A DNA stretch of 64,000 nucleotides from Dehalococcoidia bacterium (GCA_009693045.1 SHXZ01000006.1:1-64000); one strand, 5' to 3'. Counted from the stretch's first letter, positions 17,926 through 29,476 are shown. Notes: generated by a model from the letters alone, not told the origin. Translations and numbers: made by a program.

Positions 17926-19311
17926 GTGCTAGAGCGTACACGGGTGCTCCTGCGCGGCGGGAGGCTCATTGACCCCTCGCAGGGCCTTGACCAGCCAAGC
18001 GACCTGCTACTGGAGAACGGGCGCGTCGCGTGGCTGGCGCCCGCCGGAGAGCGGCGCCGTGTTGAGGGCGCCGTCCAGGTGTTGGACGTCACCGGGCGCG
18101 TTGTCTGCCCCGGCTTCGTGGACCTGCACACCCACCTGAGGGAGCCGGGCCTGGAGCACAAGGAGACGATCGCCACCGGCACACTAGCGGCTGCTCGCGG
18201 CGGCTTCACCACCGTCTGCGCCATGCCCAACACTGAGCCCGCGATGGACTCGGCGGCAGTGGTGCGGCTCGTGCTCCAGAAGGCGCGGGATGAGGGCCGC
18301 GTCCGGGTCCTTCCCATTGGGTGCGTCACCATCGGGCGGCAGGGCAAGCAGCTGGCCGAGATGATTGAGCTTGCGGAGACGGGCGTCATCGGCTTCAGCG
18401 ACGACGGCAGCCCGGTGGTCAGCCCGCAGATCATGCGGGCGGCGCTGACGTACGCCTCGTCGCTTGGCTTGCCGGTGATTCAGCACTGCGAGGACCCGGC
18501 GCTGGCGAACGGCGGCATGATGCACGAGGGGTGGGTGGCAAGCAGGCTGGGGCTACGCGGCGCGCCCGCCCAGGCCGAGGAGGCGATGGCCGCGCGCGAC
18601 ATCCAGCTCGCCGAGCTGACCGGCGGAAGGCTGCACCTGGCGCACGTAAGCACGGCGGGCACGGTGGAGCTGGTCCGGCGCGCCAAGGAGAAGGGCCTCG
18701 CCGTCACCGCCGAGGTCACGCCGCACCACCTGACGCTCACGGACGAGTGGGTGCTGGGCGGCCAGGGCAGCGTTGACCGCTACACTCCCCTCGGCGCGAG
18801 CACCTACGACACCAACTGCAAAGTCAACCCGCCGCTGCGCACCGCCAGCGACATCGCGGCGTTGACGCAAGCGCTGCGCGACGGCGTGATAGACGCCGTC
18901 GCCACCGACCACGCGCCCCACACCACCAGCGACAAGGACTGCACGTTTGACGAAGCCGCGTTCGGCATCAGCGGCCTGGAGACGGCGTTCGGGCTGCTCA
19001 TGCGGCTGGTGCACGAGGGACGGCTCCCCCTCAACGTCCTGATTGAACGGCTGACGGCTGGCCCTGCAAGGGTGCTGGGCAAGTACGGTGCTGGCCTCGG
19101 AACGCTGCGGCCTGGCTCGCCCGCTGACGTCGTCGTGTTGGGCCCGGACGCTGAGTGGACCGTGGACTCGCGCCAGTTCGCGTCCAAGGGGCGCAACACG
19201 CCGCTGGACGGCGTGAAGCTCAAAGGCGCAATGGTGGCAACGCTCGTTGGCGGGACGATCGCGTACGAGTCACCCCTCTTGCGTCGCGCGGCTGCGGGAC
19301 GCACCAGGTAG
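17926..19311 (+). CDS. pyrC: dihydroorotase
   Basis: Zinc amidohydrolase that closes carbamoyl-aspartate to dihydroorotate. Metal ligands appear in GFVDLHTHLREPG (His68, His70) and DHAPH near the C-terminus, with FSDDGSPV and HVSTAGT between. The GTG at 17926 follows GAGGAG at ideal spacing; a GTG at 17902 overlaps the pyrB end and is the alternative. It is the long (type I) form of about 460 residues. Confidence 0.93.
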   Translation: MLERTRVLLRGGRLIDPSQGLDQPSDLLLENGRVAWLAPAGERRRVEGAVQVLDVTGRVVCPGFVDLHTHLREPGLEHKETIATGTLAAARGGFTTVCAMPNTEPAMDSAAVVRLVLQKARDEGRVRVLPIGCVTIGRQGKQLAEMIELAETGVIGFSDDGSPVVSPQIMRAALTYASSLGLPVIQHCEDPALANGGMMHEGWVASRLGLRGAPAQAEEAMAARDIQLAELTGGRLHLAHVSTAGTVELVRRAKEKGLAVTAEVTPHHLTLTDEWVLGGQGSVDRYTPLGASTYDTNCKVNPPLRTASDIAALTQALRDGVIDAVATDHAPHTTSDKDCTFDEAAFGISGLETAFGLLMRLVHEGRLPLNVLIERLTAGPARVLGKYGAGLGTLRPGSPADVVVLGPDAEWTVDSRQFASKGRNTPLDGVKLKGAMVATLVGGTIAYESPLLRRAAAGRTR

Positions 19312-19328
19312 CTGGGAAGGAGTCGTTC

Positions 19329-20423
<1,095 letters not shown>

Positions 20424-20461
20424 TGTAGAATAGTGATGCGATTCTTTGATTAGGGTGGGTG

Positions 20462-20683
20462 ATGCGAACGACGCTGGACTTGGACCCAAAGCTGTTGGAT
20501 GACCTGGTGAAAGTGACCGGCGAGAAGAGCAAAAGCAAAGCCGTACACAAGGCTCTGGAAGAATACGTGCGCCGGAAGCGGACGGCTGAGTTGATCGCTA
20601 TGGCGGGGTGCGCTAAGTTTGTCGACAACCTCAAGGAGCTAGAGGAACTGGAGTTGAAGGAGAGTAAGAAAGCCCAGTGGTAA
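20462..20683 (+). CDS. vapB: VapB-type antitoxin
   Basis: A 73-residue protein beginning MRTTLDLDPKLLDDLVKVTGEKSKSKAV, the ribbon-helix-helix pattern of type-II VapB antitoxins, with a charged C-terminal tail (LKELEELELKESKKAQW) that would cover the toxin. Its stop overlaps the vapC start. Lower GC than the surrounding pyr genes suggests acquisition. Confidence 0.82.
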   Translation: MRTTLDLDPKLLDDLVKVTGEKSKSKAVHKALEEYVRRKRTAELIAMAGCAKFVDNLKELEELELKESKKAQW

Positions 20684-21078
20684 TCGTCGACTCGACCGTC
20701 TGGATTCACTTTCTCCGAACTCCTGGAACTGCCACAGGCCGGGAGATGACTATGCTGCTTGAGGGTCAGCAAGTTACGCTGACGGGCGTCATCTTGGCTG
20801 AAATTTTGCAAGGCGCGCGAGGCGAAGCGGAGTTTCAGGGATTCTTGCTGCGGACTTCCCACTTCGATTACTTGGGGGAGAGCAAACAAACATGGGTGAA
20901 AGCCGGCCAGTTAGGTATGGATCTCCGGCGACTGGGACGCGCAATCCCACTGGTCGACCTCGCCATAGCTGCGCTGGCGTTGGAACATGACCGTGAGGTT
21001 TACACGCTGGATGAGCACTTCGGGCGAGTGCCAGGCCTCCGGCTGTATCACCCACCTTCAAGGAGAAGCGCTACGTGA
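20677..21078 (+). CDS. vapC: VapC-type PIN ribonuclease toxin
   Basis: A 133-residue PIN toxin with all four expected acids: Asp5 (IVDSTVWIHFLR), Glu42 (ILAEILQG), Asp94 (LVDLAIAALA) and Asp112 (YTLDEHF). It should cut RNA, often tRNA, when free of VapB. The GTG start overlaps vapB and its TGA overlaps the carB GTG (GTGA), so it is bound tightly into the pyrimidine operon. Confidence 0.86.
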   Translation: MVIVDSTVWIHFLRTPGTATGREMTMLLEGQQVTLTGVILAEILQGARGEAEFQGFLLRTSHFDYLGESKQTWVKAGQLGMDLRRLGRAIPLVDLAIAALALEHDREVYTLDEHFGRVPGLRLYHPPSRRSAT

Positions 21079-24000
21079 CTAGCAGACCCTCCAAAGTCCT
21101 CGTCATCGGCTCCGGGCCCATCGTCATCGGGCAGGCAGCGGAGTTTGACTACGCCGGCACCCAGGCGTGCCGCTCCCTGCGCGAGGAGGGCATCACCACC
21201 GTCCTGGTCAACTCCAACCCCGCCACCATCATGACGGACCAGGGCATCGCCGACGTGGTGTACATTGAGCCGCTGGTGCCGGAGGCGATTGAGCGCATCA
21301 TCGCCCGCGAGCGGCCAGACGGCCTGCTCGGCACGCTCGGCGGGCAGACGGGCCTCAACCTGACGGTGCAGCTCGCCGACCTGGGCATCCTGGACAAGTA
21401 CAACGTCCGCATCCTCGGCACGCCGCTGAGCGGCATCAAGCGCGGTGAGGACCGCGAGCTGTTCCGCAACATGCTCCACGAGATCGGCGAGCCGGAGCCG
21501 CCGAACATCCCCGTCACCAGCGTTGACGAGGCCAAGCGCGCCGCCGTTGAGCTTGGCCTGCCCCTCGTCGTGCGGCCCGCGTACACGCTGGGCGGCACGG
21601 GCGGCGGCATCGTCCGGCGGCTGCAAGACCTAGAGCACATGGTCCGCGCCGGCCTCGCGGCCAGCCCCATCCGCCAGGTGCTGCTGGAGAAGTGCCTGGA
21701 GGGCTGGAAAGAGATTGAGTACGAGGTGATGCGCGACGGCGCCGACAACTGCATCACCGTGTGCAACATGGAGAACCTGGACCCGATGGGCGTCCACACG
21801 GGCGACAGCATCGTGGTTGCGCCATCGCAGACGCTCCGGGACAAGGAGTACCAGCTCCTGCGGACCGCCAGCCTTAAGATCATCCGCGCTCTGGGCATTG
21901 AGGGCGGCTGCAACATCCAGTTCGGTCTCGCGCCTTGCGCCGAGGTCGCCGCGTCGCTGCCCGAGGGCGTGCGCCCCAAGAGCCCGCTGGACTACTACGT
22001 CATTGAGGTCAACCCGCGCGTCAGCCGCTCCTCGGCGCTTGCCTCCAAGGCCACGGGCTACCCAATCGCGCGCGTGGCGGCCAAGATCGCGGTGGGCAAG
22101 CGGCTGGACGAGATCGCCAACGCGGTCACCAAGAAGACCGTTGCGGCCTTTGAACCCTCGCTGGACTACTGTGTGGTGAAAGTCCCGCGCTGGCCGTTTG
22201 ACAAGTTCCCGTCCGGCGACCGCACTCTTGGCACGCAGATGAAATCCACGGGCGAGGTGATGGCGATTGACCGCTCCTTTGAGGGCGCGCTCCAGAAAGC
22301 GGTGCGCTCCCTGGAGCTTGGGCGGGTCTCCCTGCTGTGGGAGCGCCCCGCATGGAAGCAGGTCACTGACTGGAAACAGCTTCCGCTCAATCCCGCTACG
22401 GACACGCGCCTGTGGGCGATTGCCGCCGCGCTGCGCCGTGGCGCAGCGCCCGAAGAGGTCTCGCAGGTCACCAAGGTGGACCCCTGGTTTACGCGCGCCA
22501 TTGGGCGCATCGTGACGATGGAGCAGCGCGTCAGGGGCGCCAAGCGACTCACAAAGGACCTGCTGTGGGACGCCAAGCGCATGGGCTTCTCCGACGAGCA
22601 GATCGCGGGCCTTGGGCACGAGAGCGCGGAGCGCGTCCGCCAACAGCGCCAGGCCCTGGGCCTGAGGCCCGTATACAAGATGGTGGACACCTGCGCGGGC
22701 GAGTTTGAGGCCGCCACGCCCTACTTCTACAGCACCTACGAGCAGGAGAACGAGGCGCAGCCGCTTGCGGGCGCACGCTCCCTGGTCATCGGCAGCGGGC
22801 CCATCCGCATCGGCCAAGGGATTGAGTTTGACTACTGCTCCGTCCACGCCGCCTGGGCGCTCCGCGAGGAGGGCGTTCAGAGCATCATGGCGAACTCCAA
22901 CCCGGAGACGGTCTCCACCGACTTTGACACGAGCACGCGCCTCTACTTTGAGCCGCTGGATGAGGAGAGCATCCGGGACCTCTTGGAGAACGAGGCGCTG
23001 GAAGCCGTTGGCTCGCCTCGCAGCGGCCCCGTCCGCGACGTGCCGCCCTCCGTGGTGCAGTTCGGCGGGCAGACCGCCATCAACCTCTCGCAGACGCTGC
23101 ACGCCGTCGGGATGCCCATGCTGGGCTCGGCGGCGCGCACGATAGACGCCGCGTCCGACCGCAAGCTGTTTGAGGAGTTTCTCGCCAGCGTCAATATCCC
23201 CAGGCCGCCCGGCGCGACGGTGATGAACGTGGACGAGGCGCTGAAGGCCGCACGGCTGCTCGGCTTCCCCATCCTGGTGCGGCCCAGCTACGTGCTCGGC
23301 GGCCGGGCGATGGAGATCGCGTATGGAGAAGAGGAGTTCGTTCCGTTCGTGGAGGCGGCGATCGAGGCCAGCTCGGGCAAGCCTGTGCTGCTGGACCGTT
23401 ACCTGCTCGGCAAGGAGTGCGAGGTGGACGCCGTCTGCGACGGCGAGACGGTGCTGATCCCCGGCGTGATGGAGCACGTGGAGCGCGCGGGCGTCCACAG
23501 CGGCGACTCCATGGCGATCTACCCCGGCCTCACGCTCACCGAGCAAGAGGTCAACACACTGGTGGACTACACCACCCGCATCGGCCTGGCGCTCCACGTC
23601 TCGGGCCTGATGAACATCCAGTTCGTCATCATGGACGAGAAGCCGGGCGCCACGCCGTACCGCAGCCCTGGCGCGCCGCGCGGAAGCGTCGGCTCCAAGG
23701 TGTACGTGATTGAGGTCAACCCAAGGGCCAGCCGCACCGTGCCGTTCATCTCCAAGGTCACCGGCGTGCCGATGGTCAAGCTGGCCACCAAGGTGATGCT
23801 GGGCCGCAAGCTCAAGGACATGGGCTACCAGCCCGGTTTGTACCCCAAGCGAAACCTGGTGGCCGTGAAAGCGCCGGTCTTCTCCATGTCCAAGCTCGCG
23901 GGTGTGGACTCCTACCTGGGGCCGGAGATGAAGTCCACCGGCGAGGTCATGGGCGTGGACTATAGCGTGTACCCCGCGCTCGCCAAGGCGCTCATCGCCT

Positions 24001-24440
24001 CGGGGATGATGCCGCCCAAGCAGGGCGCCGTCATGCTCAGCATCGCCGACCGCGACAAGCCGGACGTGGAACCGCTGGTGCGCGCGCTGGCGACCAACGG
24101 CTACCGGTTCTTCGCGACGGCGGGCACCGCCGCGCTCCTCCGCTCCTTCGGCATCACGAACGTGACCACGGTCAAGAAGCTGGCCGAGGGCACACCCAAC
24201 GTGGCGGACGTGATTGAGCAGGGCATGGTAGACATGGTGGTGAACACCATGTCCGGCGGGAAGGACCCGATGCAAGACGGGTTCTACATCCGCCGCGCCG
24301 CGGTGGAACGCCGCATCCCGTGCTTCACGTCGCTGGACACGGCGCGCGTGGCGGTAGAGACGCTGGCGGACGGCGGCGGGCAGTACTCCATCCGCCCTCT
24401 CAACGAGTACCTGGCGGGGCCTGCGAAGGACGGCGGATAG
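21075..24440 (+). CDS. carB: carbamoyl-phosphate synthase large subunit
   Basis: A 1121-residue two-fold-repeated ATP-grasp enzyme that makes carbamoyl phosphate from bicarbonate, ammonia and two ATP. Each half opens with a PreATP motif: VLVIGSGPIVIGQAAEFDYAG and then LVIGSGPIRIGQGIEFDYC. EVNPRVSRSSALASKATGYPIA and EVNPRASRTVPFISKVTGVPM mark the two ATP-grasp ends, and a C-terminal methylglyoxal-synthase-like allosteric domain follows (YRFFATAGTAALLRSFGI). The start overlaps the vapC stop by four bases. Confidence 0.96.
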   Translation: MTSRPSKVLVIGSGPIVIGQAAEFDYAGTQACRSLREEGITTVLVNSNPATIMTDQGIADVVYIEPLVPEAIERIIARERPDGLLGTLGGQTGLNLTVQLADLGILDKYNVRILGTPLSGIKRGEDRELFRNMLHEIGEPEPPNIPVTSVDEAKRAAVELGLPLVVRPAYTLGGTGGGIVRRLQDLEHMVRAGLAASPIRQVLLEKCLEGWKEIEYEVMRDGADNCITVCNMENLDPMGVHTGDSIVVAPSQTLRDKEYQLLRTASLKIIRALGIEGGCNIQFGLAPCAEVAASLPEGVRPKSPLDYYVIEVNPRVSRSSALASKATGYPIARVAAKIAVGKRLDEIANAVTKKTVAAFEPSLDYCVVKVPRWPFDKFPSGDRTLGTQMKSTGEVMAIDRSFEGALQKAVRSLELGRVSLLWERPAWKQVTDWKQLPLNPATDTRLWAIAAALRRGAAPEEVSQVTKVDPWFTRAIGRIVTMEQRVRGAKRLTKDLLWDAKRMGFSDEQIAGLGHESAERVRQQRQALGLRPVYKMVDTCAGEFEAATPYFYSTYEQENEAQPLAGARSLVIGSGPIRIGQGIEFDYCSVHAAWALREEGVQSIMANSNPETVSTDFDTSTRLYFEPLDEESIRDLLENEALEAVGSPRSGPVRDVPPSVVQFGGQTAINLSQTLHAVGMPMLGSAARTIDAASDRKLFEEFLASVNIPRPPGATVMNVDEALKAARLLGFPILVRPSYVLGGRAMEIAYGEEEFVPFVEAAIEASSGKPVLLDRYLLGKECEVDAVCDGETVLIPGVMEHVERAGVHSGDSMAIYPGLTLTEQEVNTLVDYTTRIGLALHVSGLMNIQFVIMDEKPGATPYRSPGAPRGSVGSKVYVIEVNPRASRTVPFISKVTGVPMVKLATKVMLGRKLKDMGYQPGLYPKRNLVAVKAPVFSMSKLAGVDSYLGPEMKSTGEVMGVDYSVYPALAKALIASGMMPPKQGAVMLSIADRDKPDVEPLVRALATNGYRFFATAGTAALLRSFGITNVTTVKKLAEGTPNVADVIEQGMVDMVVNTMSGGKDPMQDGFYIRRAAVERRIPCFTSLDTARVAVETLADGGGQYSIRPLNEYLAGPAKDGG

Positions 24441-24467
24441 CGCCGGACGCCACTCTCGCACCCTGTA

Positions 24468-24650
24468 ATACCAAATCTGAATGAAGGTGGCGGCCATAAA
24501 ACACGCTTGGCCTTCCCCCGCCATTCTGAGAGCGGCGAAGAATCCCACCGATGCGTGGACGGGTGACAATGCGTGGGGAGATTCCTCGGTCGCTTCGCTC
24601 CCTCAGAATGGCATAGTTGCGTAGGCGCCACTTTCTTACAGAGCCGGTAT
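24468..24650. repeat. TIR element copy B (MITE-like)
   Basis: The left end reads ATACCAAATCTGAATGAAGG then TGGCG; the right end is CGCCACTTTCTTACAGAGCC then GGTAT, its imperfect inverted complement. The core pairs GCCATTCTGAG with CTCAGAATGGC and includes GGGGAGATTCCTCGGTCGC. It lies right after carB. Confidence 0.7.
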
Positions 24651-24968
24651 AAGAGCACCACCAGCCAAAGAGCACCGCTCCGTGCGACACGGCCCAACGT
24701 TGTTTGTTGTTTCTCCCTCGCCCCTTTCGCCCGTTGTCCCGTCGTATCGGCGTGCTTTCACCTTGTGCACCATTTTAGGCGGCTTTTCGTTTACGAAATG
24801 TGAAAGAATGAATGCGGGATGACGTTCCGATTGCCGGGTATCCGACTCTGGCATGTTCTCTCGGCCACGGGCAGCTCCTCAGCTGCACGGCTCTAAAAAC
24901 GCGCCGGAAACCTGAACCATTCCAGGATAGGAGCCGGGAACTGCTTTGGGAAGGAGCCCATGTCAGTA
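24651..24968. other. intergenic spacer between two TIR elements
   Basis: No convincing gene is seen on either strand. It includes a short palindrome TTTCGTTTACGAAA near 24788 and GC hairpins such as GGGCAGCTCCTCAGCTGC near 24870. An operator role is possible but unsupported. Confidence 0.4.
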
Positions 24969-25174
24969 ATACCAACTCTGAATGACGGTGGCGTTCATAC
25001 AGCCCGCCTGCCTTCCCCCAACATTCTGAGCCCTTCGCTGCGCTCAAGGGTAAACTCCGCGAGGAATCTCTCCGATCCGTGGGCGGGTGACAATACGTGG
25101 GGAGATTCCTCGGTCGGTTCGCTCCCTCAAAATGGCATGATTGCATCGGCGCCACTTCCTTCCAGAGCTGGTAT
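24969..25174. repeat. TIR element copy C (MITE-like)
   Basis: The left end reads ATACCAACTCTGAATGACGG then TGGCG; the right end is CGCCACTTCCTTCCAGAGCT then GGTAT. The core carries CATTCTGAGCCCTTCGCTGCG and GGGGAGATTCCTCGGTCGG. A long open frame entering proB runs through this element, but that part is not protein-like. Confidence 0.7.
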
Positions 25175-25336
25175 ACGGAAGCGCGACGTTGCCCGTCCGC
25201 TTATTGTTGGGGTCGCTTGGAATGACCTTCCAGCGTCGACGCGCGGCGTCACCTTCAAAGTTCCGGGCAGCCGTCCTGGGCCATTTGCGCCAGCATCACG
25301 GGGATACGTCATTAGCGGCTTCGTCTCTCCAGCGGC

Positions 25337-25342
25337 TATAAT
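25337..25342 (+). promoter_or_regulatory. TATAAT -10 box upstream of proB
   Basis: A perfect TATAAT overlaps the ATG at 25341. No good -35 is visible at 16-18 bases. If used, transcription would begin near 25349, leaving GTG 25383 as the start of proB. Confidence 0.35.
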
Positions 25343-25382
25343 GGACAATGAAATCCATCATGCCGCGTGTGGGACGTTTGCC

Positions 25383-26555
25383 GTGACGACAGATTCAGCA
25401 CAGTCCTCGCCTTCAGCTCCGGAAGGGCAACCGCCGCTCCGGTACCGCCGTATCGTGGCCAAGGCGGGCACGGGCCTCCTCACCGGCGGCTCCGACCGTC
25501 TGGACCTGGAGGTGATGGCGTCGCTGGTGGGGCAGATCGCGCGGCTTTACCGCCAGGGCGCCGAGGTGCTGCTGGTAACGTCGGGCGCGGTGGCGGCGGG
25601 ACGCCAGATCATAGCCTCCACGGGCATCGCAAAGCAAAAGGACGCGCCTTCGCGCCAGGTGCTCGCGGCCATCGGCCAAGGCCGCCTGATGAACGCGTAC
25701 GAGCAGCTCTTCGCTTGGAGCGGCATCCCCGTCGCGCAGGCGCTCCTCACGCGCCGCGACATCGCCGACCGCCTGGGCTACCTCAACATCCGCAACAGCC
25801 TGCTAGCCCTGCTGGCGCTGGGCGTGGCGCCCATCATCAACGAGAACGACGTGGTGGCCGTGGACGAGCTGGAGGGCGAGTCGTTCGGCGACAACGACAC
25901 GCTCTCGGCAATGGTGGCGAACATCGTGGACGCGGACGCGCTCGTGCTGCTCAGCGACGTGGCGGGCCTGTACACCGCCGACCCGCACACGCACCCAGGC
26001 GCGACGCTCATTCCCCACGTGGACCGCATTGACGCGTCGGTGGAGAACCTAGCCAGCGGCGCGCTTTCGGAACGGAGCCGGGGCGGGATGCGCACCAAGG
26101 TTGAGGCCGCCAGGCTCGCCACGGCCTCCGGGACGTGCGCGTTTGTGTGCGACGGGCGCGAGCCGAACGCGCTGGAGCGCCTCGCACGCGGCGAGTCGCT
26201 CGGCACCATGTTCTCGGTGACCGCCAGCAAGCTGGAAAGCCGGGAGCGGTGGATGCTCGGCGTCTGCGCCCCGAACGCGGGCATCGTGGTGGACGCGGGT
26301 GCGGAACGGGCGCTGCGCCAGCAGAACCGGAGCCTGCTGCCGCCGGGCGTCCGCGGCGTGCGCGGCGAGTTCCGCCGCGGCGAGGTGGTGCCCATCGTCA
26401 ACGAGGCCGGGGAGCGGCTCGCCGCCGGCATCGCCAACTACGGCTCGGACGAGGTGCGGCGCTTGGCGGGCAAACGCTCCGACCGCGTGCAGGCGGAGCT
26501 GGGCTACACCTACGGCGAAGAGGTGGTCCACCGGAACAACATGGTGGTGGTGTGA
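25383..26555 (+). CDS. proB: glutamate 5-kinase
   Basis: First enzyme of proline synthesis, phosphorylating glutamate. The kinase domain reads RRIVAKAGTGLLTGG, LLVTSGAVAAGRQ, PIINENDVVAVDEL and FGDNDTLSAMVA; the C-terminal PUA domain ends with ...GEEVVHRNNMVVV. The GTG at 25383 follows GGGA at 8 bases; ATG 25341 (14 residues longer) overlaps a TATAAT box and lacks a ribosome-binding site. The frame is open back to 24960 through the repeat element, but that N-terminus is not family-like. proA follows 450 bases downstream. Confidence 0.92.
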   Translation: MTTDSAQSSPSAPEGQPPLRYRRIVAKAGTGLLTGGSDRLDLEVMASLVGQIARLYRQGAEVLLVTSGAVAAGRQIIASTGIAKQKDAPSRQVLAAIGQGRLMNAYEQLFAWSGIPVAQALLTRRDIADRLGYLNIRNSLLALLALGVAPIINENDVVAVDELEGESFGDNDTLSAMVANIVDADALVLLSDVAGLYTADPHTHPGATLIPHVDRIDASVENLASGALSERSRGGMRTKVEAARLATASGTCAFVCDGREPNALERLARGESLGTMFSVTASKLESRERWMLGVCAPNAGIVVDAGAERALRQQNRSLLPPGVRGVRGEFRRGEVVPIVNEAGERLAAGIANYGSDEVRRLAGKRSDRVQAELGYTYGEEVVHRNNMVVV

Positions 26556-26666
26556 TTCCTCCCGGCATACCGACCAGCTCTGGTGCAGGTTGGGTCAAGA
26601 GGAAGGCGATAATGATTCAGCCCGCAACGACATTAGCACATTGAGCAAAGAAAAGAGGTCAGTGTT

Positions 26667-26879
26667 ATGGACAGGGGAATGGTCCGGGTCTTCTTGGCCC
26701 GCATCGTCGGCGCGTTGGGCGGCGGGTGCGGCATCATCGGCGTCATCGCCGGGTTCTCCGACCGCAATCTGAAACTGAGCCCCGAAGGCTGGTTCTTGCT
26801 CGGCATCCTGGGGGTGCTCACCGCGCTCACCATCTTCTTTGACGAGTTCCGGATCGCCAGTGGGCAGGACCGGGGGTAG
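26667..26879 (+). CDS. small membrane protein, two transmembrane helices
   Basis: A 70-residue protein with hydrophobic segments at about 8-28 (FLARIVGALGGGCGIIGVIAG) and 40-60 (WFLLGILGVLTALTIFF). The ATG follows AGAGGT at 6 bases. It lies between proB and proA on the same strand. No family is recognised and no link to proline synthesis is visible. Confidence 0.6.
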   Translation: MDRGMVRVFLARIVGALGGGCGIIGVIAGFSDRNLKLSPEGWFLLGILGVLTALTIFFDEFRIASGQDRG

Positions 26880-27006
26880 CGTGGCGCGACGAAGACGCCA
26901 TCCTCGGCGGCCACGGGTACGGTGCAGGGCCTGGAGAGATTCACCCCCGTCCGGCTTCGCTCAGGGCTTCGGCTTACTCGGCTCGGAATGACAGAGAGGA
27001 AAGCGC

Positions 27007-28293
<1,287 letters not shown>

Positions 28294-28351
28294 GCGCACC
28301 GCATTTTGGCCGCGCCGCCCTCGCCCGACGGCGCGAGACTAGGAGGAACAC

Positions 28352-28663
28352 GTGGCCGACTACTACTTTGAGCGCGAGTGCCGCACGCCGTTCTCTGAGT
28401 GCTACACCATCCTGGACGGCGACAACCCCATCGGCAGGCTTGACCTGCACTTCACCAACTCCGTGGTACACGCGACGCTGTGCGTCTCCGAGAGCCTGAC
28501 CCAGGAGAACATCCGGGAGCTGATAGAGATCGTGGACGACGAGCTGGTGGACGCGGTTGGCGTGAACCGGGAGGAGTTCATCGTGCACGTGCACCAGGGC
28601 CAGGACCTGGGCGTGTTCAGCGACCCTGCGTTCGGCGAGAACGGCGGCGAGGAGCACGCCTGA
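28352..28663 (+). CDS. hypothetical protein, 103 aa
   Basis: The GTG follows a strong TAGGAGG site. The protein is acidic and soluble (YTILDGDNPIGRLDLHFTNS, LIEIVDDELVDAVGVNREEF) with alternating strand and helix character. No family is recognised. It is 58 bases after proA and may share its transcript. Confidence 0.65.
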   Translation: MADYYFERECRTPFSECYTILDGDNPIGRLDLHFTNSVVHATLCVSESLTQENIRELIEIVDDELVDAVGVNREEFIVHVHQGQDLGVFSDPAFGENGGEEHA

Positions 28664-28917
28664 CGATGGTCTGAAGACCCAGAGACGGCTAGCTCGGTGT
28701 GGAATCGTTCCTGTAACCCACAACCACTTCTGTGCGCGTTACTTCTACCCAAATGCGCCTATTCCCCCCCATTATCAGAGATCCTGGGCCGTGTCCCGTA
28801 GCATGCCCGCTTCCTCACCAAGATTACGAGCGACTATCTTTGCAACTCACATCTTAATCGTTATTATTGCAGTCAACTTATTCTCCTCAGCCCTATGATT
28901 CCCTAGAGGAGAAAAAT

Positions 28918-29421
28918 ATGTTCAAGCTGGCCAACCCCTTTAGCCGCGGCTCCCGCTCACCGCAGGGATCGTCCAGCGAACTTGAGCACAGCATCGCTGA
29001 CATCCCCCTGCTTGCGGCCCTCACCAGTAGCCATCGCCGCTCCCTCCGCCAGGCAAGCCGCCTCCGCTCTTATCTTCCAGGAGAGGTGATTCTGCTCCGA
29101 GTGCAGCCGGTGGGGGAGGTATCGTTCGTTGTTAACGGCCAAGTTGTCCACGAGGTGAAAGACCTGCGTTCCCAGCGTCTCACCCTTGGGGAGTCCGGCG
29201 TCGGAACCATCATCGGGACAAGCGCGTTCACCGACCAGCCGGTAGCGCAGTTGACTGCCAGAGCGCTCACGTCACTGACCTGCCTTGCTTGTGACGTGAA
29301 GACTCTGCGCAGTATGGTAGTGACCTCGCCAAAGGCGCTGCGCCTCTTGCTCCACATCATCGCCGACCGCCGCCGCCGGACAGTAAGCATGCTCGTGGAG
29401 GCCGTGCAAGACCTGATATAG
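28918..29421 (+). CDS. cyclic-nucleotide-binding-like domain protein without an output domain
   Basis: A 167-residue protein resembling the CRP cNMP-binding beta-roll: IPLLAALTSSHRRSLRQASRLRSYLPGEVILLRVQPVGEVSFVVNGQV, then VGTIIGTSAFTDQPVAQLTARALTSLTCLACD. The usual RxxA phosphate-binding cassette is not clear, and no helix-turn-helix follows, so it is probably a stand-alone sensor or a protein-interaction module. ATG 28918 follows GAGGAG. The 254 bases upstream are AT-richer and hold no other gene that I can support. Confidence 0.65.
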   Translation: MFKLANPFSRGSRSPQGSSSELEHSIADIPLLAALTSSHRRSLRQASRLRSYLPGEVILLRVQPVGEVSFVVNGQVVHEVKDLRSQRLTLGESGVGTIIGTSAFTDQPVAQLTARALTSLTCLACDVKTLRSMVVTSPKALRLLLHIIADRRRRTVSMLVEAVQDLI

Positions 29422-29432
29422 GGCAAGAGTGA

Positions 29433-29476
29433 GCTGACCTTGTCGGGAGAAAGAAGCCTTAAGCGACACGGTCAGC
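29433..29476. terminator. possible terminator between convergent genes
   Basis: GCTGACC-TT-GTCG pairs with CGAC-AC-GGTCAGC around an 18-base loop. It lies between the stops of the cNMP-domain gene and the transketolase subunit, with its right arm inside the latter's end. There is no T-run. Confidence 0.35.

Noticed and set aside
21630-24569. 979-residue open frame on the reverse strand
   Set aside because: It is antisense to carB and results from high third-position GC; the carB frame has full family motifs and this one shows none.
24960-25382. Long N-terminal extension of proB through the repeat element
   Set aside because: The translated part comes from element copy C and shows no protein-like conservation; the kinase family starts after 25440.
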